This document shows positions 1 through 8,400 of a DNA stretch of 64,000 nt, piece after piece. The stretch covers positions 62,001 to 126,000 of the forward strand of contig NZ_BDDE01000016.1 in NCBI RefSeq assembly GCF_008327685.1, in the 5' to 3' direction. Position 1 is the first letter of the stretch. Each line of letters starts with the position of its first letter. The DNA comes from Actinomadura sp. K4S16 (GTDB lineage: Bacteria; Actinomycetota; Actinomycetes; Streptosporangiales; Streptosporangiaceae). The position numbers and the translations under genes were made by a program. Under the pieces are notes generated by a model that was not told the DNA's origin, did no database searches, and was given only the letters and a program-made list of their open reading frames with translations.

Positions 1-933
1 CATGATCAGCAGCAGCACGGGCACGGCCATCACGCCGAACGTGCCGGTCACCAGGCTGGACGGGTCGCCGCCGTCGCCCGCGCTCGCCAGGCACGCGCCG
101 AGCGCGGCCAGCCACACGGTGGGGACGTACATCCCGAGTGCGGTGGACCAGAAGACCGACCGGTCCGAGGACCGCGGGCGGACGAAGCGGCTGTAGTCGG
201 CGGAGTAGGGCAGCCAGCTGATGCCCCAGCCGATGCCGATGGCGGTGAGCAGCTGGGTCACGGCGGTGAACTTGTCGCCCGGCGTCGTGGCGGGCGCGGT
301 CGTCCAGTGGAGGTCCGCCTGCCCCAGGGCCAGCCCGGTCATGACGACCATGACCAGCACCGTCGCCGGGACGGTGTACTTCTCGAACGTGCGGATCGCG
401 TAGAAGCCGTAGAGGGCCAGGACGAGCTGGGCGGCCATGATGAGCCCGGCCACCAGGTAGCGGAGCCCGGTGCCGCCGTGCACCCCCATCTGGGCGAGGA
501 TCTCGATCACCAGGTCCAGCACCACCCAGGTGTTGACGCCGACCCATCCCATGGTCAGCAGCCCCTGCACCAGGCCGGGGACGATGGCGCCGCGCCGGCC
601 GAACGGCCCGCGGCCGAGCACCATCTGGTTGACGCCGGTGCGGTGGCCGATGACGTTGAACAGCCCGAAGACCGCGCAGCCGACCAGGTTGCCGAGCGCG
701 ACGACCACCAGGGTCTCCAGCAGGCTGAGGCCGAGCGTGATGCCCAGCGCTCCGAGCACCCAGTTGATCGGTGCGATGTTGGCCCCGCACCAGATCCAGA
801 ACTGCTGCCACGGCGTGGAGTCGCGGGAGGAGGCCGGGATCGGCTCGATTCCGTGTTCGTCGAAGCGGACCGGTTCTTCCAAGCGAACCGGTTCGGCTGA
901 AAGGCTCTGGTGTGCGGATTGGTTGCTGGACAT
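1..933 (-). CDS. NCS1-family cytosine/purine permease (3' part off the window)
   Basis: Integral membrane importer of the nucleobase:cation symporter-1 type, expected to take up cytosine, purines, allantoin or a related ring compound. The first 311 codons are visible; the frame is open to the window edge. The start ATG at 933 is preceded by a GGAGG-type ribosome site. After a soluble N-terminus of about 45 residues come the NCS1 hallmark WIWCGANIAPINW, several hydrophobic helices and the downstream SWLPYSADYSRF segment. It is divergent from the PucR regulator at 1038 with about 100 bp between the starts, which suggests regulator-transporter pairing. The exact substrate cannot be read from the sequence. 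Confidence 0.85.
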   Translation of the reverse strand, partial: MSSNQSAHQSLSAEPVRLEEPVRFDEHGIEPIPASSRDSTPWQQFWIWCGANIAPINWVLGALGITLGLSLLETLVVVALGNLVGCAVFGLFNVIGHRTGVNQMVLGRGPFGRRGAIVPGLVQGLLTMGWVGVNTWVVLDLVIEILAQMGVHGGTGLRYLVAGLIMAAQLVLALYGFYAIRTFEKYTVPATVLVMVVMTGLALGQADLHWTTAPATTPGDKFTAVTQLLTAIGIGWGISWLPYSADYSRFVRPRSSDRSVFWSTALGMYVPTVWLAALGACLASAGDGGDPSSLVTGTFGVMAVPVLLLIM

Positions 934-990
934 GGTTCCTCCGTCCGTGACGTACAGCACACCAAAGCACCGCGCCGTCCCGTCCAGAAG

Positions 991-1004
991 TAGAGAAACC
1001 TCTA
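991..1004. promoter_or_regulatory. Small inverted repeat in the permease/PucR divergent promoter
   Basis: TAGAG-AAAC-CTCTA forms 5-bp inverted arms in the 104-bp divergent promoter region. It is a candidate operator for the adjacent PucR protein, but arms this short can occur by chance. Confidence 0.25.
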
Positions 1005-1037
1005 GCGTTGACCGCAATGGCTGGATAGGTTCACAGG

Positions 1038-2594
1038 GTGTTCACGCTGGCGTCCCTGCTGGAGGACGAGTCGCTCGGCCTCACCGTTCTGGTCCCGGGC
1101 CCTGAGGGGGCCCTTGAGGAACCGGTCGCCTGGGTCCACAACACCGAGCTGCCCGACCCCTCGGGCTACGTGCGGCGGCGCGAGCTGGTGCTGACCAACG
1201 GCCTGTGGGACGACCGGATCGAGGCCTCCGGGTTCGTCGCCAACGTCCAGCGGGCGCAGGCGGCGGGCATCGTGTTCGGCCTGCGTCCGGAGCGCCGCAC
1301 CACGCCGGGGGAGCTGGTCACCGCCTGCCGCGCCGCGGGGGTGCCCCTGCTGGAGATCGCGGCGGACGTCCCGTTCACCGCGATCTCCGAGGCGGTCGCC
1401 ACCCGCTACACCGAGGAGCGGCAGGGCGCGCTCGTCGGCATGGTGCGGCGCGGGGACGCGCTGGCCACGGCGATCTCCCGGGGCGCGGGCGCGTCGGGCG
1501 TGCTGCAGGTGCTGCGCCGCGACCACGAGCTCCCGCTCGCCGTCATCGACCGGATGGGCCGGCTGCTCGCCTCGGCCGGCGCCGACCTGGACGCCGCCCA
1601 GCTCCACACGGTCGCCACCGGCCTGACCCGCCGGCCGCCGCCGCTGGAGCTGGACCTCGGCCCCGCGGGACGGGCCGCGCTGTACCTGGTCGGGGCGGTC
1701 GGCGACGTCGACGCGGCGCTGATCTGCCTGCGTCCGGTGAGCGAGCTGACCCGCGCCGAGCAGGACGCGCTCGACCAGGCGGCGCGCTTCCTCAGCCTGG
1801 AGGTCGCCAAGCAGCAGGCCGTGCAGGCGATCGAGCTGCGGTTCGCCAGCGAGCTGCTGGAGATGGTGCTGTCGGGCGGCAGCCGCGACGCCGAGGTGCC
1901 CGGCCGGCTGCGCGCCTTCGGGGTGGACCCGGACGGGCCGCTCGCGGTGTGGACGACGGCGTTCGCGGGCCCGGAGGCCACCCTGCCCGGGCTGGCGGAG
2001 GTGGTCGGCGAGTTCTTCGCCGCCACCGGCGTCCCGGTGGTGGTGGCGGCCGGATCGCAGGACGTGGTGGCGGTCCTGTCGTGGCGGCACGGCGAGCGGG
2101 AGGCGGCGCCCCTCGCCGAGCGGCTCGCCGCCGCAGTGGGGGAGCGGTTCCCCGGCCGCCGAGCCGTCGTGGGGCTCGGCGGGACCGTCCGGGGGCCGGC
2201 GGCGCTGCGCGAACCGCTCATCAGGGCGCGCGAGGTCTGCCGGACCCTGCGGCGCGGCGGCGCCGGGCCCGCCGTCCGGACCTTCGCCGAGCTCGGCCCC
2301 CACCGGCTCCTGCTCGGGACGCAGAACGCCGCCGCCCTGCGGACGCTCGCCGACGGCGTGCTCGCCCCCATCCGCGAGCACGACGCCAGGCGGGGCGGCG
2401 AGCTTGAGGCCACGCTGCGCGCCTTCCTCGACCACGACGGGCACTGGCAGGCCACCGCCGCCGCCCTCCGGGTGCACGTCAACACGCTGCGGAACCGGCT
2501 CGCCAAGATCGCCGAGCTGACCGGCCGCGACACCTCCCGCACCGCCGACCGCGTCGACCTCTTCCTGGCACTCCAGGCCGCCGACATGGCCTGA
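1038..2594 (+). CDS. PucR-family transcriptional regulator
   Basis: 518-residue regulator starting at GTG. The N-terminal PucR ligand-sensing domain covers about residues 1-125, a central CdaR/GGDEF-like region about 280-400, and the C-terminal PucR-type helix-turn-helix about 455-512 (HWQATAAALRVHVNTLRNRL). PucR proteins control purine or other nitrogen-ring catabolism and often autoregulate. It lies divergent to the permease and convergent to the deacetylase operon. The ligand is inferred from neighbours only. The start lacks a strong ribosome site. Confidence 0.88.
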   Translation: MFTLASLLEDESLGLTVLVPGPEGALEEPVAWVHNTELPDPSGYVRRRELVLTNGLWDDRIEASGFVANVQRAQAAGIVFGLRPERRTTPGELVTACRAAGVPLLEIAADVPFTAISEAVATRYTEERQGALVGMVRRGDALATAISRGAGASGVLQVLRRDHELPLAVIDRMGRLLASAGADLDAAQLHTVATGLTRRPPPLELDLGPAGRAALYLVGAVGDVDAALICLRPVSELTRAEQDALDQAARFLSLEVAKQQAVQAIELRFASELLEMVLSGGSRDAEVPGRLRAFGVDPDGPLAVWTTAFAGPEATLPGLAEVVGEFFAATGVPVVVAAGSQDVVAVLSWRHGEREAAPLAERLAAAVGERFPGRRAVVGLGGTVRGPAALREPLIRAREVCRTLRRGGAGPAVRTFAELGPHRLLLGTQNAAALRTLADGVLAPIREHDARRGGELEATLRAFLDHDGHWQATAAALRVHVNTLRNRLAKIAELTGRDTSRTADRVDLFLALQAADMA

Positions 2595-2613
2595 CCGGCG
2601 GGCGGGCGGTCAG
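2591..2613. terminator. Stop-to-stop hairpin between convergent genes
   Basis: CTGACCG and CGGTCAG form a 7-bp stem around a 9-nt loop. The stem contains the TGA of the PucR gene (2592-2594) and the complement of the TGA of the deacetylase gene (2610-2612). A bidirectional terminator is plausible; there is no U-tract. Confidence 0.45.
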
Positions 2614-3476
2614 CGCGGGTGGACGTCCGGGTCCACACGCGGCGGACGGTGGGGGCGCGGCCGGACGTCCGGATCGGCGAACGCCGCCTCCGCCACGTCC
2701 CGGCAGCGGGCGAACGCCACGTCGCCGCACTCCCGCGCGTACTCGATGAACTGGCGCAGGGCCAGCGCCCGGCCCGGGCGCCCGGACAGGAACGGGTGCA
2801 CGCAGAGGTTGAACAGGCACCGGTACCGCCGCATGCCGTCCAGCTCCGCCTGCCACAGCTCCAGCACCTTGCGCGGCGACTCGATCACCGCGCCGACGTG
2901 CGGCTCCGGCAGGTAGGCGTACTGCTCCCAGTCGTCCAGCGACCAGTGCACCGGCAGCTCGACGATCTTGCCCGCCCCGGTCGGCACCCGGTACGGCCGG
3001 TCGTCGCCCATCAGGGACGAGTCGTAGCGCAGCCCGTGCTCGGCGACCAGTTCCGCCGTCGTCCAGGACGCCTCCCACAGCGCCGCCCGGTGCCCGGCGA
3101 TCTCGATGCCCTGCCGGTCGAACACCTCCAGGGCGCGCTCGAAGTCCGCGCGCTCCTCTCGCGGGGACAGCGAGGTGGGCGGGCGGTGGGAGTAGGAGTG
3201 GTGCGCCACCTCGTGACCGCGCTCGACGACGGAGGCGGCCAGCCCCGGGCGCTGCTCGGCCACCCAGCCCGGCACGAAGAACGTCGCCGGGACCTCCATC
3301 TCATCCAGCAGGTCCAGGATGCGCGGCAGCCCCACGTCCGGTCCGTAGGCCTGGTGCGACATGGTGCTCGCGTGCGCGGCGTACCGGCCGCCCTGGGCGA
3401 GGACCGGCGTCTCGGCGTCCACGTCGAAGCCCAGCGCCACCACCGCGGCGGCCCCGCCGTGCCAGCCTCCGCTCAT
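2610..3476 (-). CDS. Polysaccharide deacetylase family protein (CE4, PgdA/PuuE-like)
   Basis: 288-residue NodB-homology hydrolase. The catalytic first motif is GFDVDAET near residue 14, the metal site is the H-x3-H in HHSYSH, and a later GHRAALWE matches the usual R-x-P/W region. There is no signal peptide, so it probably acts in the cytoplasm, as do the helicobacterial PgdA-like and allantoinase-like (PuuE) branches. As third gene of an operon with DUF1989 and old-yellow-enzyme genes beside a PucR regulator, hydrolysis of an amide or ureide ring product is more likely than cell-wall modification. This is an inference from context. The ATG at 3476 was preferred because a GAGAGGGGC stretch precedes it. 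Confidence 0.8.
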   Translation of the reverse strand: MSGGWHGGAAAVVALGFDVDAETPVLAQGGRYAAHASTMSHQAYGPDVGLPRILDLLDEMEVPATFFVPGWVAEQRPGLAASVVERGHEVAHHSYSHRPPTSLSPREERADFERALEVFDRQGIEIAGHRAALWEASWTTAELVAEHGLRYDSSLMGDDRPYRVPTGAGKIVELPVHWSLDDWEQYAYLPEPHVGAVIESPRKVLELWQAELDGMRRYRCLFNLCVHPFLSGRPGRALALRQFIEYARECGDVAFARCRDVAEAAFADPDVRPRPHRPPRVDPDVHPR

Positions 3477-3510
3477 GCCCCCGCCCCTCTCGCCGTCTCC
3501 GCCCGCCGGG

Positions 3511-4641
3511 TCAGGCGTCCGCACGGGCCGCCAGCCGCCAGCGCCGGACGTTGTCCAGGGTGACCATCGGCGACAGCATCGCATGGTCGAAGCGCTCCGG
3601 CTCCCGGCCCTCGGCGAGGCGGCGCGGCAGGTCGGGGTGCACCAGGGCGCCCCTGGCGATCGACACCAGGTCGGCGTGCCCGTCCGCCAGGACCTGCGCC
3701 GACAGCTCCGGGTCGTGCATCCCGCCGTTGGCGATCACCGGCAGGCCGCTGACCCGGCGGGCCAGGCCCGTGACGGTGAGCCCCCGCTCCAGCTGCGCGG
3801 AGTCGAGCCAGTTCCGCCCCTCGCTCGCGACGTGCAGGTAGGTCGCGCCCGCCTCGGTCAGCGCGGCGAAGATCACCTCAGCGTCGTGGGCGCCGCCCGG
3901 CCACCGGTACCGGAAGTCGTTCACCTTGGTCTGGGACACCCGGACCCCGACGCACCAGTCCGGCCCCACCTCGGCGCGGATCGCCGCGACGACCTCCGCC
4001 ATCAGGCGCACCCGGTCGGCCACCGTCCCGCCGTAGGAGTCCTCGCGCTGGTTGGTGTAGTCGGTGAGGAACTGGTCCAGCAGGTAGCCGTTGGCCCCGT
4101 GGACCTCCACACCGTCGAACCCGGCCTGCCTGGCGTTCACCGCCGCGGCGACGAAGCCGTCCACGGCCTCCTTGATGTCGGCCGGGCTCATCTCCTTCGG
4201 CGCCGGCCACGGCCCGTGCCCGCCGTACTCGGGCATCCTGACCCCCTGCGGCACGACCGCCGACGGCCCCGCGGTGTCGTCGCGGTAGGGGTTGCCCTGG
4301 GACAGCGCGCCCGCATGCATCAGCTGGGCCACGATGGAGCCCCCTGCCTCGTGCACGCCGGTGGTGACCTCGCGCCAGGCGGCCGTGTGGCGCTCCGACA
4401 CCAGCCCCGGCTGGTTGAGGTAGCCCTGGCTGTAGGCGGCGTCGGTGTAGACGCCCTCGGTGATGATCAGCCCGAAGCCGCCGCGGGCGAACTCCGCGTA
4501 GTACTCCGCGATCTCGGGCGTGGGCGTGCCGTCCGGCGCGGCCGACACCCGTGTCATCGGCGCCACCGCCATCCGGTTGGACGTCCGCAGTCCGCCGACG
4601 AGTCCCGGCTCAAGCGCGGGGTGCGCGGTCGTGACGGTCAT
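3511..4641 (-). CDS. Old yellow enzyme-type NADH:flavin oxidoreductase
   Basis: 376-residue FMN-dependent TIM-barrel reductase. Visible family signatures are NRMAVAPMTR at the N-terminus, QLMHAGALS, the HGANGYLLDQFL catalytic/FMN loop, TNQREDSYGG, and the C-terminal VIANGGM...LVSIARGAL phosphate-binding region. It lacks the C-terminal FeS/FAD extension of dienoyl-CoA reductases, so it is a single-domain OYE. The start at 4641 has AAGGAGAG upstream. It lies 34 bp before the deacetylase and 89 bp after DUF1989 on the same strand. The substrate is unknown; reduction of an unsaturated ring intermediate would fit the neighbourhood. Confidence 0.88.
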   Translation of the reverse strand: MTVTTAHPALEPGLVGGLRTSNRMAVAPMTRVSAAPDGTPTPEIAEYYAEFARGGFGLIITEGVYTDAAYSQGYLNQPGLVSERHTAAWREVTTGVHEAGGSIVAQLMHAGALSQGNPYRDDTAGPSAVVPQGVRMPEYGGHGPWPAPKEMSPADIKEAVDGFVAAAVNARQAGFDGVEVHGANGYLLDQFLTDYTNQREDSYGGTVADRVRLMAEVVAAIRAEVGPDWCVGVRVSQTKVNDFRYRWPGGAHDAEVIFAALTEAGATYLHVASEGRNWLDSAQLERGLTVTGLARRVSGLPVIANGGMHDPELSAQVLADGHADLVSIARGALVHPDLPRRLAEGREPERFDHAMLSPMVTLDNVRRWRLAARADA

Positions 4642-4730
4642 CTTCGCTCTCCTTCTCGTTCCTGCCGTGCACCCGTTCATCGCGTGCACTTGTTCAATGA
4701 GTGCGCGGACCGGCTCCGGGCCGGTCCGCC

Positions 4731-5351
4731 TCACAGGACGTCGATCGCCAGCGGGGTCGGTCCGTCGCCGTTGATGGGGTTCAGGTCCTGCGGGCACGCC
4801 GACACCACGACCACGCAGTCCATGAGCGCCTCGAAGGTGATCGCGTCCCCCGGCCGGCTCTCGGCCGCCAGCCACCGCAGCCGCCCGGACTCCTCCACCG
4901 GAATCCGCATGAACACGTTGACCGGCTGCGGGGTGACGGCGACGGCCGGTACCGTCCCGGCCGGCCCCAGCGCCGCCAGCGCCGATTCCAGGTTCCCCGC
5001 GCACGAGGCGTGCCCGGGCACCCCGAGGGCCTCGTACCGCGCCGGGTCGCAGGCGGCGATCAGCATGTCGTGCGTCCCCGGCGAGGTGTCGTCCACCAGC
5101 GCCAGGATCGGCCGCCGGCGGTCGGTGACGAACGACTCGCCCACCTGGGGGAAGAGCCGGCTCGTCACGCTCCGGGTGTGCGCGGCGCTCAGATGCTCGC
5201 GCGGATCGTCCGCGGCGAACGCGAACAGGTCGCCGACCTGCCCGCCCTCGACGTCCACCACCCGTACCCGCCGCCCGGCGCCCACCCGCACCGCCCGGCC
5301 TTCTCCGGCGGGCACCATCGTCCGTTCCGTCGTCACCATGCGGGCAAGCAC
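4731..5351 (-). CDS. DUF1989 (urea carboxylase-associated) family protein
   Basis: 206 residues from GTG 5351, or 202 from ATG 5339; neither start has a clear ribosome site. The family pattern includes VVDVEGGQVGDLFAF near the N-terminus, a conserved SVTSRLFPQVGE region, CDPARYEALG and NVFMRIPVEESG, ending with the CPQDLNPINGDGPTPL signature. DUF1989 proteins are often found next to urea carboxylase/allophanate genes and amino-acid or nucleobase transporters, and their activity is not well defined. As first gene of the leftward operon it supports a nitrogen-compound degradation role. Confidence 0.82.
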   Translation of the reverse strand: MLARMVTTERTMVPAGEGRAVRVGAGRRVRVVDVEGGQVGDLFAFAADDPREHLSAAHTRSVTSRLFPQVGESFVTDRRRPILALVDDTSPGTHDMLIAACDPARYEALGVPGHASCAGNLESALAALGPAGTVPAVAVTPQPVNVFMRIPVEESGRLRWLAAESRPGDAITFEALMDCVVVVSACPQDLNPINGDGPTPLAIDVL

Positions 5352-5730
5352 ACCATCGACCGGGCCGGGTTTTCTATGGAGCTACATCTAGTCCCAGACG
5401 GGGATATTGGATTTTCATCCATGGTGTGCGGCCTGAGCGGCCCGCGGCCCGCTCGGCGGCCGGAGAAGAGACGGGGCCCGCCCGCGCGGGCGAGGCGCGA
5501 CCTGACGTTCACGCTCCGTCACTGCCGGAGGCCTGGCGGCGTCGAGTTACCGGCGAGTCGGGTCCGGGTGCGCGTTCTGCCCGTCCGGCGCCGCCCCTGT
5601 TCGGAGCCGATTCGGGCCGACCGTGGATGATCATGGCGAAAAGTCCGTTTCTCTCTGTTATGGGCGGTAGCCTTCCCGCAGGCACTCGCGTGCCGAAGAG
5701 GACCCGGCGGTCAGAGAGGGAGCACTGCTT
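5352..5730. other. Intergenic region upstream of the stressosome operon, no gene seen
   Basis: About 380 bp between the divergent DUF1989 and rsbR-like genes. The stretch around 5365-5420 is noticeably richer in A+T than its surroundings (tttctatgg, gatattggattttcat) and probably holds the promoters. I see no convincing coding frame, RNA gene or clear operator. Confidence 0.4.
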
Positions 5731-6564
5731 TTGAGCAAGGGAACAGGCGACGCGCATCTTCCGGAGCTGCTGCGCTCCAAGCGGGATGCCGTCCTTGACC
5801 GGTGGGTCGAGCTGGCCGTCGCGGGCGTGCGCGGCCGGATCACGGAGAGTGAACTCAGGACCGAGCTCTCCGAGCTGTACGGGTTGATCGAGAGGTCGGC
5901 CGGCGGGGAGGGCGAGGCGGCAGGGGAGATCCGGGCCGCGCTGTCGGAGATCTCGCGCGCCCGGGCCCGGCAGGGGTTCAGCCCCAGCGAGACCGCGGTG
6001 AGCGTCTTCGCGCTCAAGCAGGCGGTGCTGGAGCAGGTCGGCGCCGTCGGGGACGTGGCCGCCTACAGCGAGTTCGCGGGGTTCTCGGCCGAGATCGACG
6101 ATCTGGGGCTGGTGACCTTCGAGACCTACGCCGCCGCGCGCGAGCAGGTCATCGCCGACCAGATGGAGCAGCTGCTCGAACTGTCCACCCCGGTCGTGAA
6201 GCTGTGGGAGGGCATCCTCGGGGTGCCCCTGGTGGGCACGCTCGACTCGGCGCGCACGCAGGTGGTGATGGAGACCCTGCTGGAGCGCCTGGTGGAGACC
6301 GGCTCGCAGTTCGCGGTGATCGACATCACCGGGGTGCCGGCCGTGGACACCGAGGTGGCCCAGCACCTGCTGAAGACGGTCATGGCGGCCAGGCTGATGG
6401 GCACCGAGTGCGTGATCTCCGGCATCCGGCCGCAGATCGCCCAGACCATCGTGGCGCTCGGGATCGAGTTCGGCGACATCCCGACGAAGGGGTCGCTGGC
6501 CGACGCCCTGGCGTGGGCGCTGGAGCGCAGCGGATCCCGGGTCGTCGCCGGGGCGGGTGGCTGA
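5731..6564 (+). CDS. rsbR: RsbR-type stressosome scaffold protein (STAS domain)
   Basis: 277 residues from a TTG start with GAGAGGGAGC upstream. The N-terminal half (about 1-150) is an all-helical RsbRD-type sensor region; the C-terminal half (about 155-270) is a STAS domain. The two phospho-threonine contexts of RsbR are conserved, PAVDT and GIRPQIAQT, which RsbT would phosphorylate. In Bacillus, RsbR and RsbS form the stressosome core that holds RsbT until stress. It is directly followed by RsbS (1-bp overlap) and RsbT genes, which makes the assignment strong. The input signal is unknown. Confidence 0.92.
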   Translation: MSKGTGDAHLPELLRSKRDAVLDRWVELAVAGVRGRITESELRTELSELYGLIERSAGGEGEAAGEIRAALSEISRARARQGFSPSETAVSVFALKQAVLEQVGAVGDVAAYSEFAGFSAEIDDLGLVTFETYAAAREQVIADQMEQLLELSTPVVKLWEGILGVPLVGTLDSARTQVVMETLLERLVETGSQFAVIDITGVPAVDTEVAQHLLKTVMAARLMGTECVISGIRPQIAQTIVALGIEFGDIPTKGSLADALAWALERSGSRVVAGAGG

Positions 6565-6950
6565 TGGAGCGGGTGCCGATTCTCAAGATCGGTGACGTCC
6601 TGCTGGTGTCGATCCAGATCGACCTGCAGGACCAGAGCGTCCTGGCCCTCCAGGAGGACCTGGCCGACCGCATCGTCAAGACGGGCGCGCGAGGGGTGAT
6701 CATCGACATCACCGCGGTGGACATCGTCGACTCCTTCATCGGCAGGATGTTCGCCACCATCGCCTCGATGTCGCGGCTGATGGACGCGGAGACGGTGGTC
6801 GTCGGCATGCGTCCCGCGGTGGCGATCACCCTGGTCGAGCTCGGGCTGTCGCTGGGCGGCGTGCGCACCGCCCTGGACCTGGAGAAGGGCATGCGGCTCC
6901 TCGGCGCACCGCTGCCGTCCGTCGGCCCGGGCACCGTGGACGGGCCGTGA
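6564..6950 (+). CDS. rsbS: RsbS-type stressosome STAS protein
   Basis: 128-residue single STAS domain protein beginning MERVPILKIGDVLL. The phosphorylatable serine is in IVDSF, and the GMRPAVAITLVELG segment matches RsbS. Its ATG shares one base with the stop of rsbR (TGATG), so translation is probably coupled. In the known system RsbS sequesters the kinase RsbT and releases it on phosphorylation. Confidence 0.93.
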   Translation: MERVPILKIGDVLLVSIQIDLQDQSVLALQEDLADRIVKTGARGVIIDITAVDIVDSFIGRMFATIASMSRLMDAETVVVGMRPAVAITLVELGLSLGGVRTALDLEKGMRLLGAPLPSVGPGTVDGP

Positions 6951-7357
6951 CGACTCCGGCGGGCGACTCCCTTCCCATCGCCTCCAACGACGACGTGGTC
7001 CGCGTGCGGCAGCTCGTGCGGACCGCCGCCGCGTCGGCCGGGATGTCGCTGGTCGACCAGACCAAGATCGTCACGGCGGCGAGCGAGCTGGCCCGCAACA
7101 CCTTCGTGCACGGCGGAGGCGGCACGGCGCGCGTGGAGTCCGTCGTCAACGCGCGGGGACGCGCCGGTGTGCGGCTCGTGTTCACCGACGAGGGCGGGGG
7201 GATCCCCGACGTGGCGCAGGCGCTGACCGAGGGATGGACCAGCGGAGGCGGCCTCGGCCTGGGCCTGCCGGGCGCGCGGCGCCTGGCCGACGAGTTCGAA
7301 CTGGAGACCGAGGTCGGGAAGGGCACCACGGTGACGGTGACCAAGTGGATCCGCTGA
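6947..7357 (+). CDS. rsbT: RsbT-type serine/threonine kinase
   Basis: 136-residue GHKL ATPase/kinase, GTG start in a GTGA overlap with rsbS. The N-box is ASELARNTFVHG, followed by DEGGGIPD (G1) and GGGLGLGLPGARRL (G2), then GKGTTVTV. It should phosphorylate RsbR and RsbS and then activate a downstream PP2C phosphatase. The likely partner phosphatases are encoded in the same operon. Confidence 0.93.
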   Translation: MTTPAGDSLPIASNDDVVRVRQLVRTAAASAGMSLVDQTKIVTAASELARNTFVHGGGGTARVESVVNARGRAGVRLVFTDEGGGIPDVAQALTEGWTSGGGLGLGLPGARRLADEFELETEVGKGTTVTVTKWIR

Positions 7358-7371
7358 CCGGCACCGGATGG

Positions 7372-8400
7372 ATGACCAGCCCGCCCTCCGACGACGCGGT
7401 GTGGCTCCGTGCCGAGGAGCCCAGCGCGGCGGCCGGCGCGCGGCGCCAGGCCGTCCGCCTGGCCGAACGGCTCGGCTTCGCCGGGGAGCGTCTCGGCCAG
7501 ATCCAGCTCGCGGTGACCGAGGCGGCCTCCAACCTCGCCAAGCACGCGGTGCGGGGAGAGATCCTGGTGCGGATCGTCCGGACGGGGGAGGACGCCGCGC
7601 TGGAGGTGGTGTGCCTGGACCGCGGGCCCGGGATGGCCGACGTCCGCGCCTCCCGCCTGGACGGCCACTCCACGTCCGGCACGCTCGGCCTGGGCCTCGG
7701 CTCGATCGAGCGGCTCGCCGACCGCAGCGGCATGCACTCGCTCCCGGGCGCCGGCACCGTCCTGTACGCCGGGTTCCGGCCGTCCGGCGGGAGGGGCGCC
7801 TCCACGGAGCCGGGGCCGCCGTTCGCCGGCCTGACCCGGCCGATCGACGGGGAGCGGGAGTGCGGCGACGCCTTCGCCGCGCGGCTGGACGGCGGGACGG
7901 TCTACGCCATGGTCTGCGACGGCCTCGGGCACGGGCCGATGGCGGCGCGGGCCGCCCAGGAGGCCGTCAGGGCGATGCGCGAGGCCGTGCTCCCGGCGCG
8001 TCCCATCGACCTGCTGCGGCAGGTGCACCAGCGGCTCGGCGCGACCCGGGGCGGCGCGGTCGCGGTGGCGTCGGTGGACCCGGCGGCGGACGTGGTGCAC
8101 TACGCCGGGCTGGGCAACGTCGCCGGATGGATCCTCGGCCCCGACCGCCGGCACGGCATGATCTCGGTGCCGGGCATCGCCGGCGCGAAGACCAGGACGA
8201 TGCGCGAGCACACCTACGCGCTGCCGCGGGGCGCCGCGGTGGTGATGCACTCCGACGGGCTGACCGACAAGTGGGACGCCGCGGGCCTGCCCGCACCCTC
8301 CCGCGGGCCGCTGCTGATCGCCGCGGACCTGCTGCGGTCCGCCGGAGTGCGGCATGACGACCGCTGCGTCCTCGCCGTCACGACCCCCGGGCGGCGGTGA
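7372..8400 (+). CDS. GHKL ATPase fused to RsbX/SpoIIE-like phosphatase
   Basis: 342 residues from ATG 7372; an in-frame GTG at 7345 is an alternative. The N-terminal anti-sigma-type ATPase domain (about 1-135) shows the N-box TEAASNLAKHAV, DRGPGM and TLGLGLGSIERLAD. The C-terminal domain (about 150-340) is a SpoIIE/RsbX phosphatase with ECGDAF, VCDGLGHGPMAA, HSDGLTDKWD and DDRCVLAV metal-site acids. RsbX resets stressosomes by dephosphorylating RsbR/RsbS; here that activity appears joined to a second kinase-type domain. It sits directly after rsbT. Confidence 0.87.
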   Translation: MTSPPSDDAVWLRAEEPSAAAGARRQAVRLAERLGFAGERLGQIQLAVTEAASNLAKHAVRGEILVRIVRTGEDAALEVVCLDRGPGMADVRASRLDGHSTSGTLGLGLGSIERLADRSGMHSLPGAGTVLYAGFRPSGGRGASTEPGPPFAGLTRPIDGERECGDAFAARLDGGTVYAMVCDGLGHGPMAARAAQEAVRAMREAVLPARPIDLLRQVHQRLGATRGGAVAVASVDPAADVVHYAGLGNVAGWILGPDRRHGMISVPGIAGAKTRTMREHTYALPRGAAVVMHSDGLTDKWDAAGLPAPSRGPLLIAADLLRSAGVRHDDRCVLAVTTPGRR

